In this document: piece after piece, positions 19,670 to 32,359 of the stretch
Layout: the number at the start of each line of letters is the position of its first letter
Position numbering within the stretch: the first letter of the stretch is position 1
NCBI GenBank assembly: GCA_022836915.1
Contig: CP094668.1
Span: 4,588,001-4,652,000 of the forward strand
Length of the DNA: 64,000 nucleotides
Direction: 5' to 3'
From: Paenibacillus sp. OVF10
GTDB lineage: Bacteria > Bacillota > Bacilli > Paenibacillales > Paenibacillaceae
The notes under the pieces: generated by a model
What the model was told of the DNA's origin: nothing
Database searches by the model: none
What the model saw: only the letters and a program-made list of their open reading frames with translations
Program-made: the position numbers and the translations under genes

Positions 19670-20719
19670 ATGGTAAGACTTTATGGCAAGGAATGGACCC
19701 GGCGTGAATTGGAGTCGAGGGTTGGCAGAATGGATCAACTTGGTGGAGTACAGCGTTTTGTTATGAGGGAAGGACCGGAGGCAGGTCAAGAGGCCTTTCA
19801 AGTGCGTACGGGTGCTGGACTCTCCTATTGGGTTCACCCCAGCAAAGGGATGGATATCTCGCTAGCTGAATTTTGTGGTATCCCGGTTAGCTGGTCTGCA
19901 AGCAATGGGAATCCCCATTCTTCTTACTATGACGCTGAAGGAAATAACTGGCTACGTTCAGCTTCAGGCGGTTTGCTGATGACTTGTGGCTTATCACAGG
20001 TAGGAGCATCGGGACAGGATGAGTATGGATCATTTGGCTTGCACGGACAAATTCATCATACTCCAGCCCGTCAGACTTCCTATTACGCAGAATGGCATGG
20101 AACCGATTATGAGATGTTCACACGCGGAGTGTTGGAGGAAACATCGATTTTCGGCCATACACTTCGCCTAACTCGTACAATCATAAGCAGGCTTGGGGAG
20201 AACCGTCTGAAGATTATGGATACTGTCGAAAATGTAAGTTTCATACCAGTGCCGCACATGATGCTATATCATTTTAACTTCGGTTTTCCTCTACTAATGG
20301 AAGATACGATCATTGTATTGCCGGAAAGCAAATCTACCTCTCGTGATGCAGGGATGGATATGTCCAGGTTACACGAGTGGCAGGCCCCAGATCCTCTTTT
20401 TACGGAACAAGTTTACTACCATGAACCATTAGAGCAGCAAGAGAAGATCAGTGTCCAGATTATTAGTCCTTCATTCCCTGTAAACGATTTTAATTCTTCC
20501 TCAAAGGGTCTCACCGTGGAATTGAAGTGGGATCCAGTAACGTTACCCAGATTGGTACAGTGGAGAATGCCAGGTGCTGGTGAGCATGTACTGGGAATAG
20601 AACCGTCCAATTGCTGGACCAAAGGTAGAGCGGAGGAGCGCAAGACCGATTCGTTAAGGATGCTTCAGCCAGGAGAAACCGTTCAATATGAAATTGAATT
20701 AAATTTTAAATCTAACTAA
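19670..20719 (+). CDS. DUF4432-family aldose-epimerase-like protein
   Basis: A beta-rich protein of about 349 residues. ATG 19670 has AAGGAG eight bases upstream. The frame is open further left, but that part overlaps the aldolase. Typical motifs of the DUF4432/aldose 1-epimerase fold are visible: SKGMDISLAEFCGIPVSW, FGLHGQIHHTPA and HMMLYHFNFGFPLL, with His residues suited to a galactose-mutarotase-like site. It probably interconverts anomers or binds the pathway sugar. It lies between the aldolase and araA with tight spacing, so it is cotranscribed. Confidence 0.75.
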   Translation: MVRLYGKEWTRRELESRVGRMDQLGGVQRFVMREGPEAGQEAFQVRTGAGLSYWVHPSKGMDISLAEFCGIPVSWSASNGNPHSSYYDAEGNNWLRSASGGLLMTCGLSQVGASGQDEYGSFGLHGQIHHTPARQTSYYAEWHGTDYEMFTRGVLEETSIFGHTLRLTRTIISRLGENRLKIMDTVENVSFIPVPHMMLYHFNFGFPLLMEDTIIVLPESKSTSRDAGMDMSRLHEWQAPDPLFTEQVYYHEPLEQQEKISVQIISPSFPVNDFNSSSKGLTVELKWDPVTLPRLVQWRMPGAGEHVLGIEPSNCWTKGRAEERKTDSLRMLQPGETVQYEIELNFKSN

Positions 20720-20734
20720 GTGGAGGATAACGAT

Positions 20735-22226
20735 ATGTTGCATGCTAAACCTTATGTATTTTGGTTCGTGACAGGAAGTCAAGGTTTGTACGGAGATGAT
20801 GTATTGTCCAAAGTAGAGAGTAACTCCAAAAAATGATTGCTGAATTGAATCATGAGGCTAACCTTCCATACTCCATTCAATTCAAAGAAGTAGTCACTAC
20901 TCCTGAAGCGATTCGCCGTGTTTGTCTTGAGGCAAACTCCAGTGAAAACTGTGCGGGCATCCTAACATGGATGCATACCTTCTCACCAGCTAAAATGTGG
21001 ATCTCTGGATTGAATCAATTGCGCAAGCCGTTGCTTCATCTGCATACCCAGTATAATGTGGACATTCCTTGGGACAGCATCGACATGGAGTTTATGAACT
21101 TGAATCAAGCGGCGCATGGCGACCGGGAGTTTGGTTTTATTGGCGCACGCCTCGGAACGGCAAGAAAAATTATTGCAGGGCATTGGAAAGATGAAGAGGT
21201 ACGCACAAGAATTGGTGCATGGATGAAGACCTCCGCTGGTTACACCGAGAGCCAAACTATGAAAATCGCCAGATTCGGTGATAACATGCGCTATGTGGCT
21301 GTGACTGAAGGGGACAAAGTCGAAGGACAAATAAAATTCGGGTGGACTATTAACGGATATCCAGCGGGTGATTTAGCCGAACGCGTTAAAGAAGTGAGTG
21401 AAGCCAAGGTACGGGAACTGATGGATGAATATACCGAATTGTATGATTTCACTGATAACGGTCGTATTGAAGGAGCTGAAAGAGAGGCAATCCATGAACA
21501 GGCAAGAATGGAAATTGCTCTGACTGAATTCCTGAATGAAGGTGGTTATACTGCGTTTGTAACCAGCTTTCAGGATCTGCATGGTTTAAAACAGTTGCCC
21601 GGGTTGGCGGCACAGCGTCTAATGGCAGCAGGTTATGGATTTGGCGGGGAAGGAGATTGGAAAACGGCAGCCTTGGTACGGATGATGAAAATGATGGCCG
21701 ATAACAAAGGTACTTCTTTCATGGAAGATTACACGTATCATTTGCAAAAAGGTAACGCGATGGTACTGGGTTCACATATGCTGGAAATATGCCCGACACT
21801 AGCAGCAGACAGACCGAGAATTGAAGTGCACCCTCTATTTGTAGGCGGTAAGGGTGACCCCGCCCGTCTGATCTTTAATGGAGCAAGCGGCAAAGGGGTT
21901 AACGCAACCGTGGTGGACATGGGTGACCGTTTCCGTTTGATCGTTAATGAAGTGAATGCGGTACAGAATGAAAAACGCATGCCTCACCTTCCCGTAGCCA
22001 GCTTGCTCTGGAAACCCGAACCGTCATTGACTAAAGCGGCAGAGGCTTGGATTCTTGCAGGGGCGCACATCACTTTGGATTCTCTTTCCATGTAACGAGC
22101 GAGCAGCTTAAAGATTGGGCGCGCATGGCAGGAATTGAATGCCTAGTTATCAACACTTCGACCACGTTGGATTCCTTGGAGAATGAAATCCGCTGGAATG
22201 ATCTCTATTATAGATTGAATCACTAG
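20735..22226 (+). CDS. araA: L-arabinose isomerase (two frameshifts)
   Basis: Converts L-arabinose to L-ribulose in the cytoplasm. ATG 20735 follows GGAGG. The first codons give KPYVFWFVTGSQGLYG, the canonical AraA N-terminus, and then the frame breaks in the A-run at 20828-20833; one more A continues into MIAELNHEANLPYSIQF. The middle carries ILTWMHTFSPAKMWISGL and the metal-site region GGEGDWKTAAL. A second break near 22066-22068 (one C lost) hides the C-terminus; repaired, it reads AGAHHHFGFSFHVTSEQL-like sequence with the conserved His residues and ends in NDLYYRLNH at 22226. Repaired length is about 497, normal for AraA. No araD was found nearby. Confidence 0.9.
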
Positions 22227-22280
22227 TTAGTGTTGGACTTGAAAATCATTTGAACCGAACAAAGCCAATTATAATCTAGG

Positions 22281-22320
22281 GTCTACCATTAGTTTACTAA
22301 AACTGTTGGTAGACTTTTTA
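22281..22320 (+). terminator. Terminator of the arabinose operon
   Basis: GTCTACCA (22281-22288) pairs with TGGTAGAC (22307-22314), followed by five T residues. Confidence 0.75.
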
Positions 22321-22582
22321 ACTACATAGTGGCGGATTTAGTTTTACCACTCATCACTTTAGCGATTTTTTCCAGTAACGTTATTTCCGATTTTCCAACC
22401 TCAAGTTAAAATGTACCCATTGTAATCGTAAAAGAAGACAACGGGGAGGACATCTTAAAGTTTAAGAAAGTCGCCAATTTAAATAGTGAAATAGTGAATT
22501 TCTTTGGTGTTTTCGTAACCGGAAATTTATACGTCCTATTGATTATATAGTGCTTACTAGGCTGTTACTTAACGATGGTAAG
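22321..22582. other. Intergenic stretch with an orphan open frame
   Basis: A frame from about 22408 to the stop near 22548 reads VPIVIVKEDNGEDILKFKKV and more. It has no start codon or ribosome binding site, so it may be a gene relic. Nothing else is recognised. Confidence 0.25.
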
Positions 22583-22969
22583 TTAGGTCATATCATCAGT
22601 TGGTTCTTTGTTAAGAGAATTTTGACCATACTTTTCCCCAAATTGTTCCACACTTTTTAATATAGGAAGAAAATCCATTCCTTTTTCGGTTAAAGAATAT
22701 TCCACTTTGGGCGGAATTTCTGAGAAAACATGGCGCTCGATAAACCCATCTTTCTCTAATTCTCTTAGTTGCTTAGTTAAGGATCCTTGTGAAATATTAG
22801 TGAATGTGGACTTAATCTCCCCAAAACGTCGTTTTTGCGTTGAAAGAAGCCAAAGAATCATAATTTTCCATCTTCCTGAAAGTACATGTTGGGTATGAAT
22901 TAAACCATATACAATTGAGTCTCCATTGATTAAATCAGAGTTGATACCATCCTTACAGATGCGGCCCAT
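22583..22969 (-). CDS. HxlR-family transcriptional regulator
   Basis: 128 residues with the winged-helix core LSGRWKIMILWLL and ISQGSLTKQLRELEKDGFIE, then the wing PPKVEYSLTEKG, all typical of HxlR. A Cys at residue 5 could matter for thiol or aldehyde sensing as in other members, but that is inference. The ATG has AAAGGAAG upstream. It is divergent from the nitronate monooxygenase gene, with a palindrome between them. Confidence 0.88.
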   Translation of the reverse strand: MGRICKDGINSDLINGDSIVYGLIHTQHVLSGRWKIMILWLLSTQKRRFGEIKSTFTNISQGSLTKQLRELEKDGFIERHVFSEIPPKVEYSLTEKGMDFLPILKSVEQFGEKYGQNSLNKEPTDDMT

Positions 22970-22999
22970 AGTATATCTTCCTTTCTCTCCATTAGTACT

Positions 23000-23027
23000 A
23001 AAAAAGTGACTAGGTCACATTTTTTTG
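23000..23027. promoter_or_regulatory. Candidate HxlR operator
   Basis: GTGAC, TAG, GTCAC form a perfect inverted repeat (23006-23018) flanked by A-rich sequence on the left and T-rich sequence on the right, so the symmetry extends over about 27 bases. It lies 31 bases upstream of the HxlR start and within the divergent promoter region. Confidence 0.55.
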
Positions 23028-23144
23028 CCTACTTCCAATGTTAAAGTGATGTGTTTATTATATGAAACATCGATTACTAACTCAACGATGGTATGTAGGG
23101 AGCTAGTGGTAATTATCTTGGATTGGTATGAAAGGAGTTTTTTT

Positions 23145-24100
23145 ATGAATAGAGTAACCAAATTACTGGGGATCAAGTATCCCATTATATCTGCAGCTAT
23201 GAGCTGGGTTACCTCGGCTAAATTTGTTGCTGCAGTCTCGAATGCTGGAGGAATGGGAGTCCTTGGGCCCAACGCTGGACAAAACAACTCCGCGAGGAGT
23301 TTGGATGAATTTGTAGAGAACGTACGAAGTGAGATCAGGAAAGTAAGGGAGTTGACGGATAGACCGTTTGCAGTCAATTACATTTTACCCTTCGATGCTA
23401 ATGGTACAAGTTCATTCACTAACGCATTGTTTGATGTTTTAGTTGAAGAGAACGTAAAGATAGTTGTAGTAATCGGAGTTATAATGCACCGAAACGAAAT
23501 AGAAAAATTAAAAAAACACGGTTTCACAGTAATTTACCGCCCAATTAACCCAACAGTTCAAAATTTAATTGAAGCTGAGACTGCAGGAGTAGATGCCCTT
23601 ATTGTAACTGGAAATGAAGCAGGAGGCCATATTAGCCAGTATGAAATTAGCCTGTTTACGCTTGTCCCTCAAGCGACAGATTCTTTGAAGATCCCCGTTA
23701 TTGCAGCAGGAGGAGTTATCGATGGCAGAGGGTAAAAGCTGTGATGGATTTAGGCGCAGAAGGAGTATACATGGGCACTCGTTTTGTAGCGACTCATGAG
23801 AATCCTGCCAGTGATGCGGCCAAGCAAGCAATTCTTCAAGTTACTAGTGATGAATTTCTCAGACTTGAAGGAGTTAATGAACGAACCATCCCTACAATTG
23901 GAGGTAAGAGAGCCTTTCAACTTATTAAAGAAGGAAAACACGATGAAGCTGGAACCTATATAAAAAACGGATTTAAAACGGGATTACTTGACGGAAATCT
24001 GGAGGTTGGTACAATTTCCATCTCTCCATCGGCAGGAGGGATCAAAGAAATTAAAACTTGCAAACAGGTTATAGATGAGATTGTTAATGCTATTTCATAA
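23145..24100 (+). CDS. Nitronate monooxygenase / 2-nitropropane dioxygenase family (one frameshift)
   Basis: An FMN-dependent TIM-barrel enzyme that oxidises alkyl nitronates. ATG 23145 has AAAGGAG upstream. Typical features: GIKYPIISAAMSWVTSAKF at the N-terminus, a catalytic-loop region DALIVTGNEAGGHIS (conserved His), and the phosphate site IPVIAAGGVIDGRG followed by GAEGVYMGTRFVATHE. The frame breaks in the G-run 23730-23732; one more G gives DGRGVKAVMDLGAEG. It is divergent from the HxlR gene, a common regulator-target arrangement, and ends at a strong terminator. A role in detoxifying nitro compounds or in the fatty-acid FabK-like branch cannot be separated by sequence alone. Confidence 0.87.
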
Positions 24101-24151
24101 CGAAAAAATCTTCTGAAACATCTAAAAACGAAGAATATCATTTCATAAACC

Positions 24152-24201
24152 AAAAGTGGTGACCATTTCCGGAATCCACTCGGGAAAAGGTCACCACTTT
24201 T
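24152..24201. terminator. Strong hairpin terminator between convergent genes
   Basis: AAAAGTGGTGACC (24152-24164) pairs perfectly with GGTCACCACTTTT (24189-24201). T-rich sequence follows on the plus strand, and the A/T base of the stem gives a tract on the minus strand. It separates the monooxygenase gene from the convergent MFS gene. Confidence 0.8.
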
Positions 24202-24249
24202 ATGAAGTTTTTTTGTCTTTATCTAGATAATTATTTAAGATATTAACTT

Positions 24250-25459
24250 TTAAGAGGATTTAGTTTCAATTTTCTTGGCAGCTGGAGAGAACAATCCAGC
24301 GATCAATACAGCAATTATTACTACAAGCAGGGCATAGAGCAGCCCTACTGATTCACCTAAAAGTCCAATGAAAGGGGCCCAACCAAAAAAGCTAAATAAC
24401 CTAACGTGGAAACGAAAGCAACTCTCTCTGTTGCACCATTGGGATTATCTCCAGCAGCGGACAAACCTACCGGAAATCCTAAAGATGCACCGATTCCCCA
24501 TAAAAAAACTCCTGCTGCAGCAAAGTAGAAATTAATATCAAGTATCACAACAGCTAATCCCGATACGGCTATGATTGCAGCTGATACCAATATTGGAACT
24601 CGGCCAAAGCGGTCTAGTAAGAAGCCACCGGACATTCGGCCGATTAGCATAGCTAATAAAAAAACACCGTATACAATCGTACCTGTAACATGAGTCACCT
24701 GGTAAGCATCTACAAATAAAATGGGTAACCAATCATTTGCCGTACCTTCTGCCAAAGCCATTCCCATAACAATAATACCAATGTAAACTAGTCTTAACTC
24801 TTTGAAGATGCTAACCTTGGTTTGTGGAGAACTGACTGAATGATGATTAGTTATTAGGTCTACTTTTCCTGTAGCCGTCGGTAAATACTTTATACAAATA
24901 ACTCCAAACAAGATAATCACAAAAGCAATGATTATAAAATGTATAAAGACAGGAATTTTTACCGATATGGCAAGTGAGCCTAAGCCTACTCCTAAGAGAG
25001 TACCTCCACTAAATGATGCGTGAAGAGCGGGAAGTAATGTTTTATTGGTACTTCGCTCAAGTGCTGCTCCTCCACATTTTGAGCTACGTCTATAATTCCA
25101 TAACCAAGCCCGAAAACAACAAGACCTGAGAAAACAAGCAGCTTTATAGCCAATAGAATACTAAAACCCGCTATAAGCAATCCTAAAGACAAAATGATAA
25201 CGCTTAAGGCAATTGCTTTTCGTGCTCCTATATGACGGATCACCGAACTTGCAGATACAAGACCAACAATTGCGCCCGCCGCAATTCCAAAAATGATCCA
25301 GCCCATTATTGACGTAGATGCATGAAGAATATCTCTTACCTCAGGTGTTCTCGAAGTCCACGAAGAAAAAGCCATTCCCGACAGAGCAAAGAAAACAAAC
25401 AAAGAAATTTTCCACTTGTTAATATTAAGAATTATTGTTTTATTATTATATTGTTCCAC
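24250..25459 (-). CDS. MFS transporter (two frameshifts)
   Basis: A major-facilitator permease of about 404 residues. The first half (25459 to about 25070) has LFVFFALSGMAFSSWTSRTP and the motif-A-like loop RHIGARKAIALSV. The second half has NDWLPILFVDAY and GRMSGGFLLDRFGRVPILVS. The frame breaks near 25069-25073 (one G lost on the coding strand) and again at 24374-24377 (one C lost). Repaired, the tail reads FLVGPPFIGLLGES and ends LFSPAAKKIETKSS at 24250. The substrate is unknown. The divergent AraC gene is its likely regulator. Confidence 0.82.
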
Positions 25460-25663
25460 AAGAGTACCTCATCTTTAGTATTTTTTGATTCTGATATTCG
25501 TTACTGATATACCTTGACCTTGTTACTGCCTCCGTTTCATTCATAATTAGAATTATTGTTTCTCTAAACTCTTTTTATTAATTTATCTCTATTTTTCAAT
25601 ACATACTTGCAGTATAAAGTGAATTTGTAGTACAATATCGCCGAATTTCAGGAGGTGTTTGGA

Positions 25664-26590
25664 TTGCAGGGGGCCATATTAACTAACGAACAATATAGGG
25701 AAGTTGCCACTCACGGTTCAATCAATTTCCCCATTCAATATTATCTAGACGATACGTTATATTTTCATAATCAAACCATTAACCGTCATTGGCATCCTGA
25801 GTTAGAGTTTGCTCTCATTCAAGAAGGGAAAGTTGATTACTGGATAGGTGGGAACAAACGAACACTTGAAGCAGGGGATGGGATTTTCGTCAATACTCGA
25901 GTCATTCATGGTTATGAAGCTATAGAAAGGGCGTTGGTTCCAAATATCGTTTTTTCTCCGGAATTCATATCAGGTGGAAATCATCTTGTCTTTCAGAAAT
26001 TTGTGCAACCCATAATGTTTTCAACGATTTCAGGACTTTTCTTAAATAGAAAAGTGAAATGGCAAGACGAGATTCTTCATTCTTTAAACATAGTGTTTGA
26101 ATTAATGAATTCTAAGAATATGACAAAAGAACTTGATCTTCAGGTATTAATGTCTTCCATATGGAAGACGCTGTACTTGCATCAAGAGTCTTATGAAAAT
26201 TCATCACATTCTTCAAATTATTATATTCTTCAAACCCGACTGCAACTGATGTTAGATTTCATATATAAAAATTATGAAAGAAAAGTTCGCCTTACCGATA
26301 TTGCAGATGCAGCGAAAGTAAGTAAAAGTGAGGCATTACGTTGTTTTAAACTAGGTGCTGACATCACCCCAGTTGAGTACTTAATACAGTATCGATTATC
26401 AAAAGCAAAAGAATTACTCTTAAATTCAGAAAAAAATGTTACCGAAATCGCCTCACAAACAGGCTTTGAAAACGTTGGATATTTTAGTCGAATGTTTAAA
26501 AAATATTATGGAGCGACACCAAGATTACTACGTAAAACAAGTCTACAAAAAACAGTAGATGTCTTACCTAGCAATCATCCACATAGGTAA
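25664..26590 (+). CDS. AraC-family transcriptional regulator
   Basis: A cupin sensor domain (NRHWHPELEFALIQEGKVDYW) and a C-terminal AraC helix-turn-helix (VRLTDIADAAKVSKSEALRC, then TEIASQTGFENVGYFSRMFK). TTG 25664 lies seven bases after GGAGGTG; GTG 25655 is inside that site. It is divergent from the MFS transporter gene, with about 200 bases between, and probably controls it. Confidence 0.83.
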   Translation: MQGAILTNEQYREVATHGSINFPIQYYLDDTLYFHNQTINRHWHPELEFALIQEGKVDYWIGGNKRTLEAGDGIFVNTRVIHGYEAIERALVPNIVFSPEFISGGNHLVFQKFVQPIMFSTISGLFLNRKVKWQDEILHSLNIVFELMNSKNMTKELDLQVLMSSIWKTLYLHQESYENSSHSSNYYILQTRLQLMLDFIYKNYERKVRLTDIADAAKVSKSEALRCFKLGADITPVEYLIQYRLSKAKELLLNSEKNVTEIASQTGFENVGYFSRMFKKYYGATPRLLRKTSLQKTVDVLPSNHPHR

Positions 26591-27041
26591 ATAAACTATG
26601 GTTCTGAGGTCAGCGGCTAATCAAAATACCAAACTTGTGCTTCGGATTCCAAAGTAAAAGGCTCTTAAATGTTTAACCGTAGATTCGAACAATCCGAAGA
26701 ACTACAGAAGCGGTAAGCATAACGTGAGTATACAAAAACCTGCTGAAAAATATCTGGTTAGGAGATATCCGTTATGAAATAGTATTGCGCTACGACTGCT
26801 TCGGAGTTTTTTGCTGCGAATAATCAGGAAGTCAATCGAACATTTACCAATGAGATAACTTAAAAATCGTGAAAAGAGTTTCATTAAGCAGACATCAGCA
26901 GACACTTTAGAGTGTCTGCTGTATTTTTTCGTGAAGCTTAAAATAACGATATTATTGTTTCGATTTCTTTATATCTGCTTCCTTTCCTATAGTTTACTAT
27001 TTAATTAACACACATATATATGACGGAAAAGGAGTAACTTT
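26591..27041. other. Intergenic region, no gene recognised
   Basis: No supported gene. It contains one perfect terminator hairpin (26896-26929) that sits 300 bases after the AraC gene, so whatever it once ended may be lost. A GGAAAAGGAG ribosome binding site near 27028 precedes the headless MFS relic. Confidence 0.3.
26896..26929 (+). terminator. Perfect 11-base-pair stem terminator
   Basis: CAGCAGACACT, loop TTAG, AGTGTCTGCTG, then TATTTTTT. Confidence 0.75.
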
Positions 27042-27547
27042 ATAGGGGCTGCTTTTAGCCTATTTTGGACTTCTCTTTTTTGCTCGAAGGGTATCCCTAT
27101 CATTATTCGAGTCAGACTGTCTGTTTGGATTAGTTGGTGTGGTTGGAGCCTTGGGTGTGCCATGGATTGGATGCTTTATTGATCTGTTTATGCCATCGCA
27201 GGTCATCGGCATCATGACATTAATTCTCTTGCTTTTGTTTGCTTTATTTGTCTGGATCGTCAGTGTTCTCATTCTAATTTTGAGGATTATACTTGTGGAG
27301 TTGGGCGTTCAAGGCGCCCAAGTCATGAATCTAACTCGCATTTATTCGCTAGATAAAGGTGCTAAAAGTAGACTTAATACTGACTTCATGGTTAGCACAT
27401 TTTTCGGCGGAACTTATGGATCAACGTTAAACAGTTATTTGTGGAGTATCGGTCAATGGACTTGCTAGATGCTGTGTAGTCCCAGCTTCAATTGTTGTAT
27501 GGGGATTTTCATATCTTAAGAACCGGAAACTTGATTATAATATCTGA
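27042..27547 (+). pseudogene. MFS transporter relic
   Basis: Only the second half of an MFS permease is left. Frames must be switched several times to read FSLFWTSLF, then GLVGVVGALGVPWIGCFID, then the conserved loop YSLDKGAKSRLN and LWSIGQW, to a stop at 27545-27547. The ribosome binding site AAAGGAG lies just upstream, but the first several transmembrane segments are missing, so an internal deletion removed the N-terminus. The several different defects set it apart from the single-base breaks elsewhere. Confidence 0.6.
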
Positions 27548-27663
27548 TGAACTTCTTGAATCATTGTTCAATAAAACAATGAAGTAGGGAGTTTGATCAA
27601 TGATATGTAAAGTAACTCGCTCTCATTTAGTATGAGGCACCAATTAAATATTTGAATTTTCCC

Positions 27664-27692
27664 TTGATAGCGCTTTTAAAATCGTATATAAT
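27664..27692 (+). promoter_or_regulatory. Sigma-A promoter of the beta-glucoside antiterminator gene, with cre-like overlap
   Basis: TTGATA (27664-27669), a 17-base spacer and TATAAT (27687-27692). The stretch TGATAGCGCTTTTA (27665-27678) differs from the catabolite-repression consensus TGWAANCGNTNWCA at two places, so CcpA control is possible. Confidence 0.7.
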
Positions 27693-27710
27693 GTGTTTAC
27701 AATAAATATT

Positions 27711-27743
27711 AGGGTTGTTACTGCACAGCAGGCAAAGCCTAAA
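27711..27743 (+). promoter_or_regulatory. RAT antiterminator RNA site (LicT/BglG-type)
   Basis: AGGGTTGTTACTGC, then GCAGGCAAAGCCTAAAC. This matches the ribonucleic antiterminator of bgl-type operons, and its 3' part overlaps the ascending arm of the terminator at 27737-27791. Binding of the antiterminator protein would keep the terminator from forming. Confidence 0.8.
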
Positions 27744-27791
27744 CTAATCCGTGCTAAGTGATATTTAGTTCTGGATTGTTTAGGCTTTTTT
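27737..27791 (+). terminator. Conditional leader terminator 1
   Basis: GCCTAAACTAATCC (27737-27750) pairs with GGATTGTTTAGGC (27773-27785), followed by six T. It overlaps the RAT site upstream of the antiterminator gene. Confidence 0.8.
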
Positions 27792-27820
27792 GTTATTAAA
27801 AAAACAAAGTGGGCGAGATT

Positions 27821-28656
27821 TTGAGAATAAAAAAATATTTAACAATAATGTTGCTCTAGTTGAAGGACCCAATCGATCCGAGGTTATTGTTATTGGGAAA
27901 GGACTGGCATACCATAAAAATCCAGGTGAAGATATAGATCTGGCTAGAATTGAAAAAACTTTTGTAATGGAGACCAAAGAATTATCTGAACGGCTTTCAA
28001 CATTATTAAGTGAAATTCCTCCAGAGCATCTGGAATTAACGGATCAGATTATTCGATACGCAGCGAGCGATCTGCAAACTTCCTTTAGCAACAATATTTA
28101 TTTGGCTCTCACCGATCATATTAGTTATGCAATAACTCGCTCTGCACAGGGAATGAGCCTTAAAAATGCATTGCTCTGGGAGATACAAAAATTTTACCCG
28201 AAAGAGTATCAAACTGCTTTGCATGCTCTACAAATTATCGAAAACAAAACCGGGTTTACGCTGCCTATTGATGAAGCTGGTTTTATCGCCATGCATTTTG
28301 TGAATGGACAGCAGGACGGTCAGGAAATGGAACAGACCGTGCTCGTTACCCAAATGGTTCAGGGAATCCTTAATATAGTGACCCTTCACTACGGAATCGA
28401 ATTGGATGAGAATTCGTTAAACTACAGTCGCTTTGTGACTCATTTGAGATATTTTTCGTATCGCACTATGCGTAATGAGACGATTCCGAGCGAAGATGAT
28501 GAACTCTACAAACAAGTGGTTTCCAAATATCCCGAAGCTTTTGACTGTAGTGAGAAGGTTAGAACTTACTTACAGGAAGAGTATAAGATTGAAACGACCG
28601 AAGCTGAAATGGTTTATTTCATGCTCCATATCAGGCGCGTGACCAGCAGGAACTAA
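27821..28656 (+). CDS. licT: BglG/LicT-family transcriptional antiterminator
   Basis: An RNA-binding antiterminator controlled by the phosphotransferase system. The RNA-binding domain reads IFNNNVALVEGPN and VIGKGLAYHKNPG (about residues 5-40). Two PRD domains follow with conserved His residues in ALTDHISYAI and GFIAMHFVN (PRD1), and in RFVTHLRYF and YFMLHIRRV (PRD2). The expected start is TTG 27821, giving LRIKK, but the A-run at 27829-27835 is one short, so the first codons are out of frame. It is flanked by two RAT/terminator switches and precedes the beta-glucoside PTS genes, so it autoregulates and switches the operon in response to beta-glucosides. Confidence 0.88.
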
Positions 28657-28673
28657 TATTTACAATATAGATC

Positions 28674-28704
28674 AGGGTTGTTACCATTCGTTGGGCAAAG
28701 CCTG
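28674..28704 (+). promoter_or_regulatory. Second RAT antiterminator RNA site
   Basis: AGGGTTGTTACC, then TTGGGCAAAGCCTGG. It has the same layout as the RAT at 27711, placed between the antiterminator gene and the PTS gene, and overlaps the terminator at 28701. Confidence 0.78.
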
Positions 28705-28758
28705 GATAAGTGATAAGTACATTTTATTGGTGTGCTTCCTCACCTATTCAGGTTTTTT
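28701..28758 (+). terminator. Conditional leader terminator 2
   Basis: CCTGGATAAGTG (28701-28712) pairs, with G-U pairs, with CACCTATTCAGG (28741-28752), followed by seven T. Confidence 0.75.
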
Positions 28759-28799
28759 TATTTTATATACACCCAGAATAAGTTAAAAGGAGCAATGTG

Positions 28800-32127
<3,328 letters not shown>

Positions 32128-32170
32128 AAGAACCAGATATAATATAACTGTTGAGAAGAATCTTACTATC

Positions 32171-32203
32171 AACCTCTTGGATCTCTTTCCAGGAGGTTTT
32201 TTT
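32171..32203 (+). terminator. Terminator of the beta-glucoside operon
   Basis: AACCTCTTGG pairs with CCAGGAGGTT (one G-U), followed by five further T residues. Confidence 0.75.
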
Positions 32204-32359
32204 CGAAAATTTTATGGGGTTATGTTAAGTAAAACAAAGGATAACAACCTAGATTATGCTCATAAATGGGCTGGCGGAGAGGAAGATACTAAGGTCATTT
32301 TCGGCCAGTTGAGAAAAGCCGGGTTGGACTACATTAATGTAACCGCCGTGTATTTCTGA
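32204..32359 (+). pseudogene. Probable relic of an NADH:flavin oxidoreductase (old yellow enzyme family)
   Basis: The frame reads LDYAHKWAGGEEDTKVIF, then GQLRKAGLDYINVT and stops at 32357-32359. This resembles the barrel segment that old yellow enzyme proteins have before their LDxIxVS strand. About 45 codons remain, with no start or ribosome binding site. The match is from memory of the family pattern and not secure. Confidence 0.35.

Noticed and set aside
22383-22420. The stretch around TCAAGTTAAAATGTACCCATT, which recalls repeats at ends of IS21-like elements
   Set aside because: Only one copy was found nearby and there is no transposase; the resemblance is from memory and too weak to call a mobile element.
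27546-27600. Hairpin-like sequence after the MFS relic
   Set aside because: AACTTCTTGAATCATTG and the facing bases pair poorly and no T-tract follows, so it is not called a terminator.
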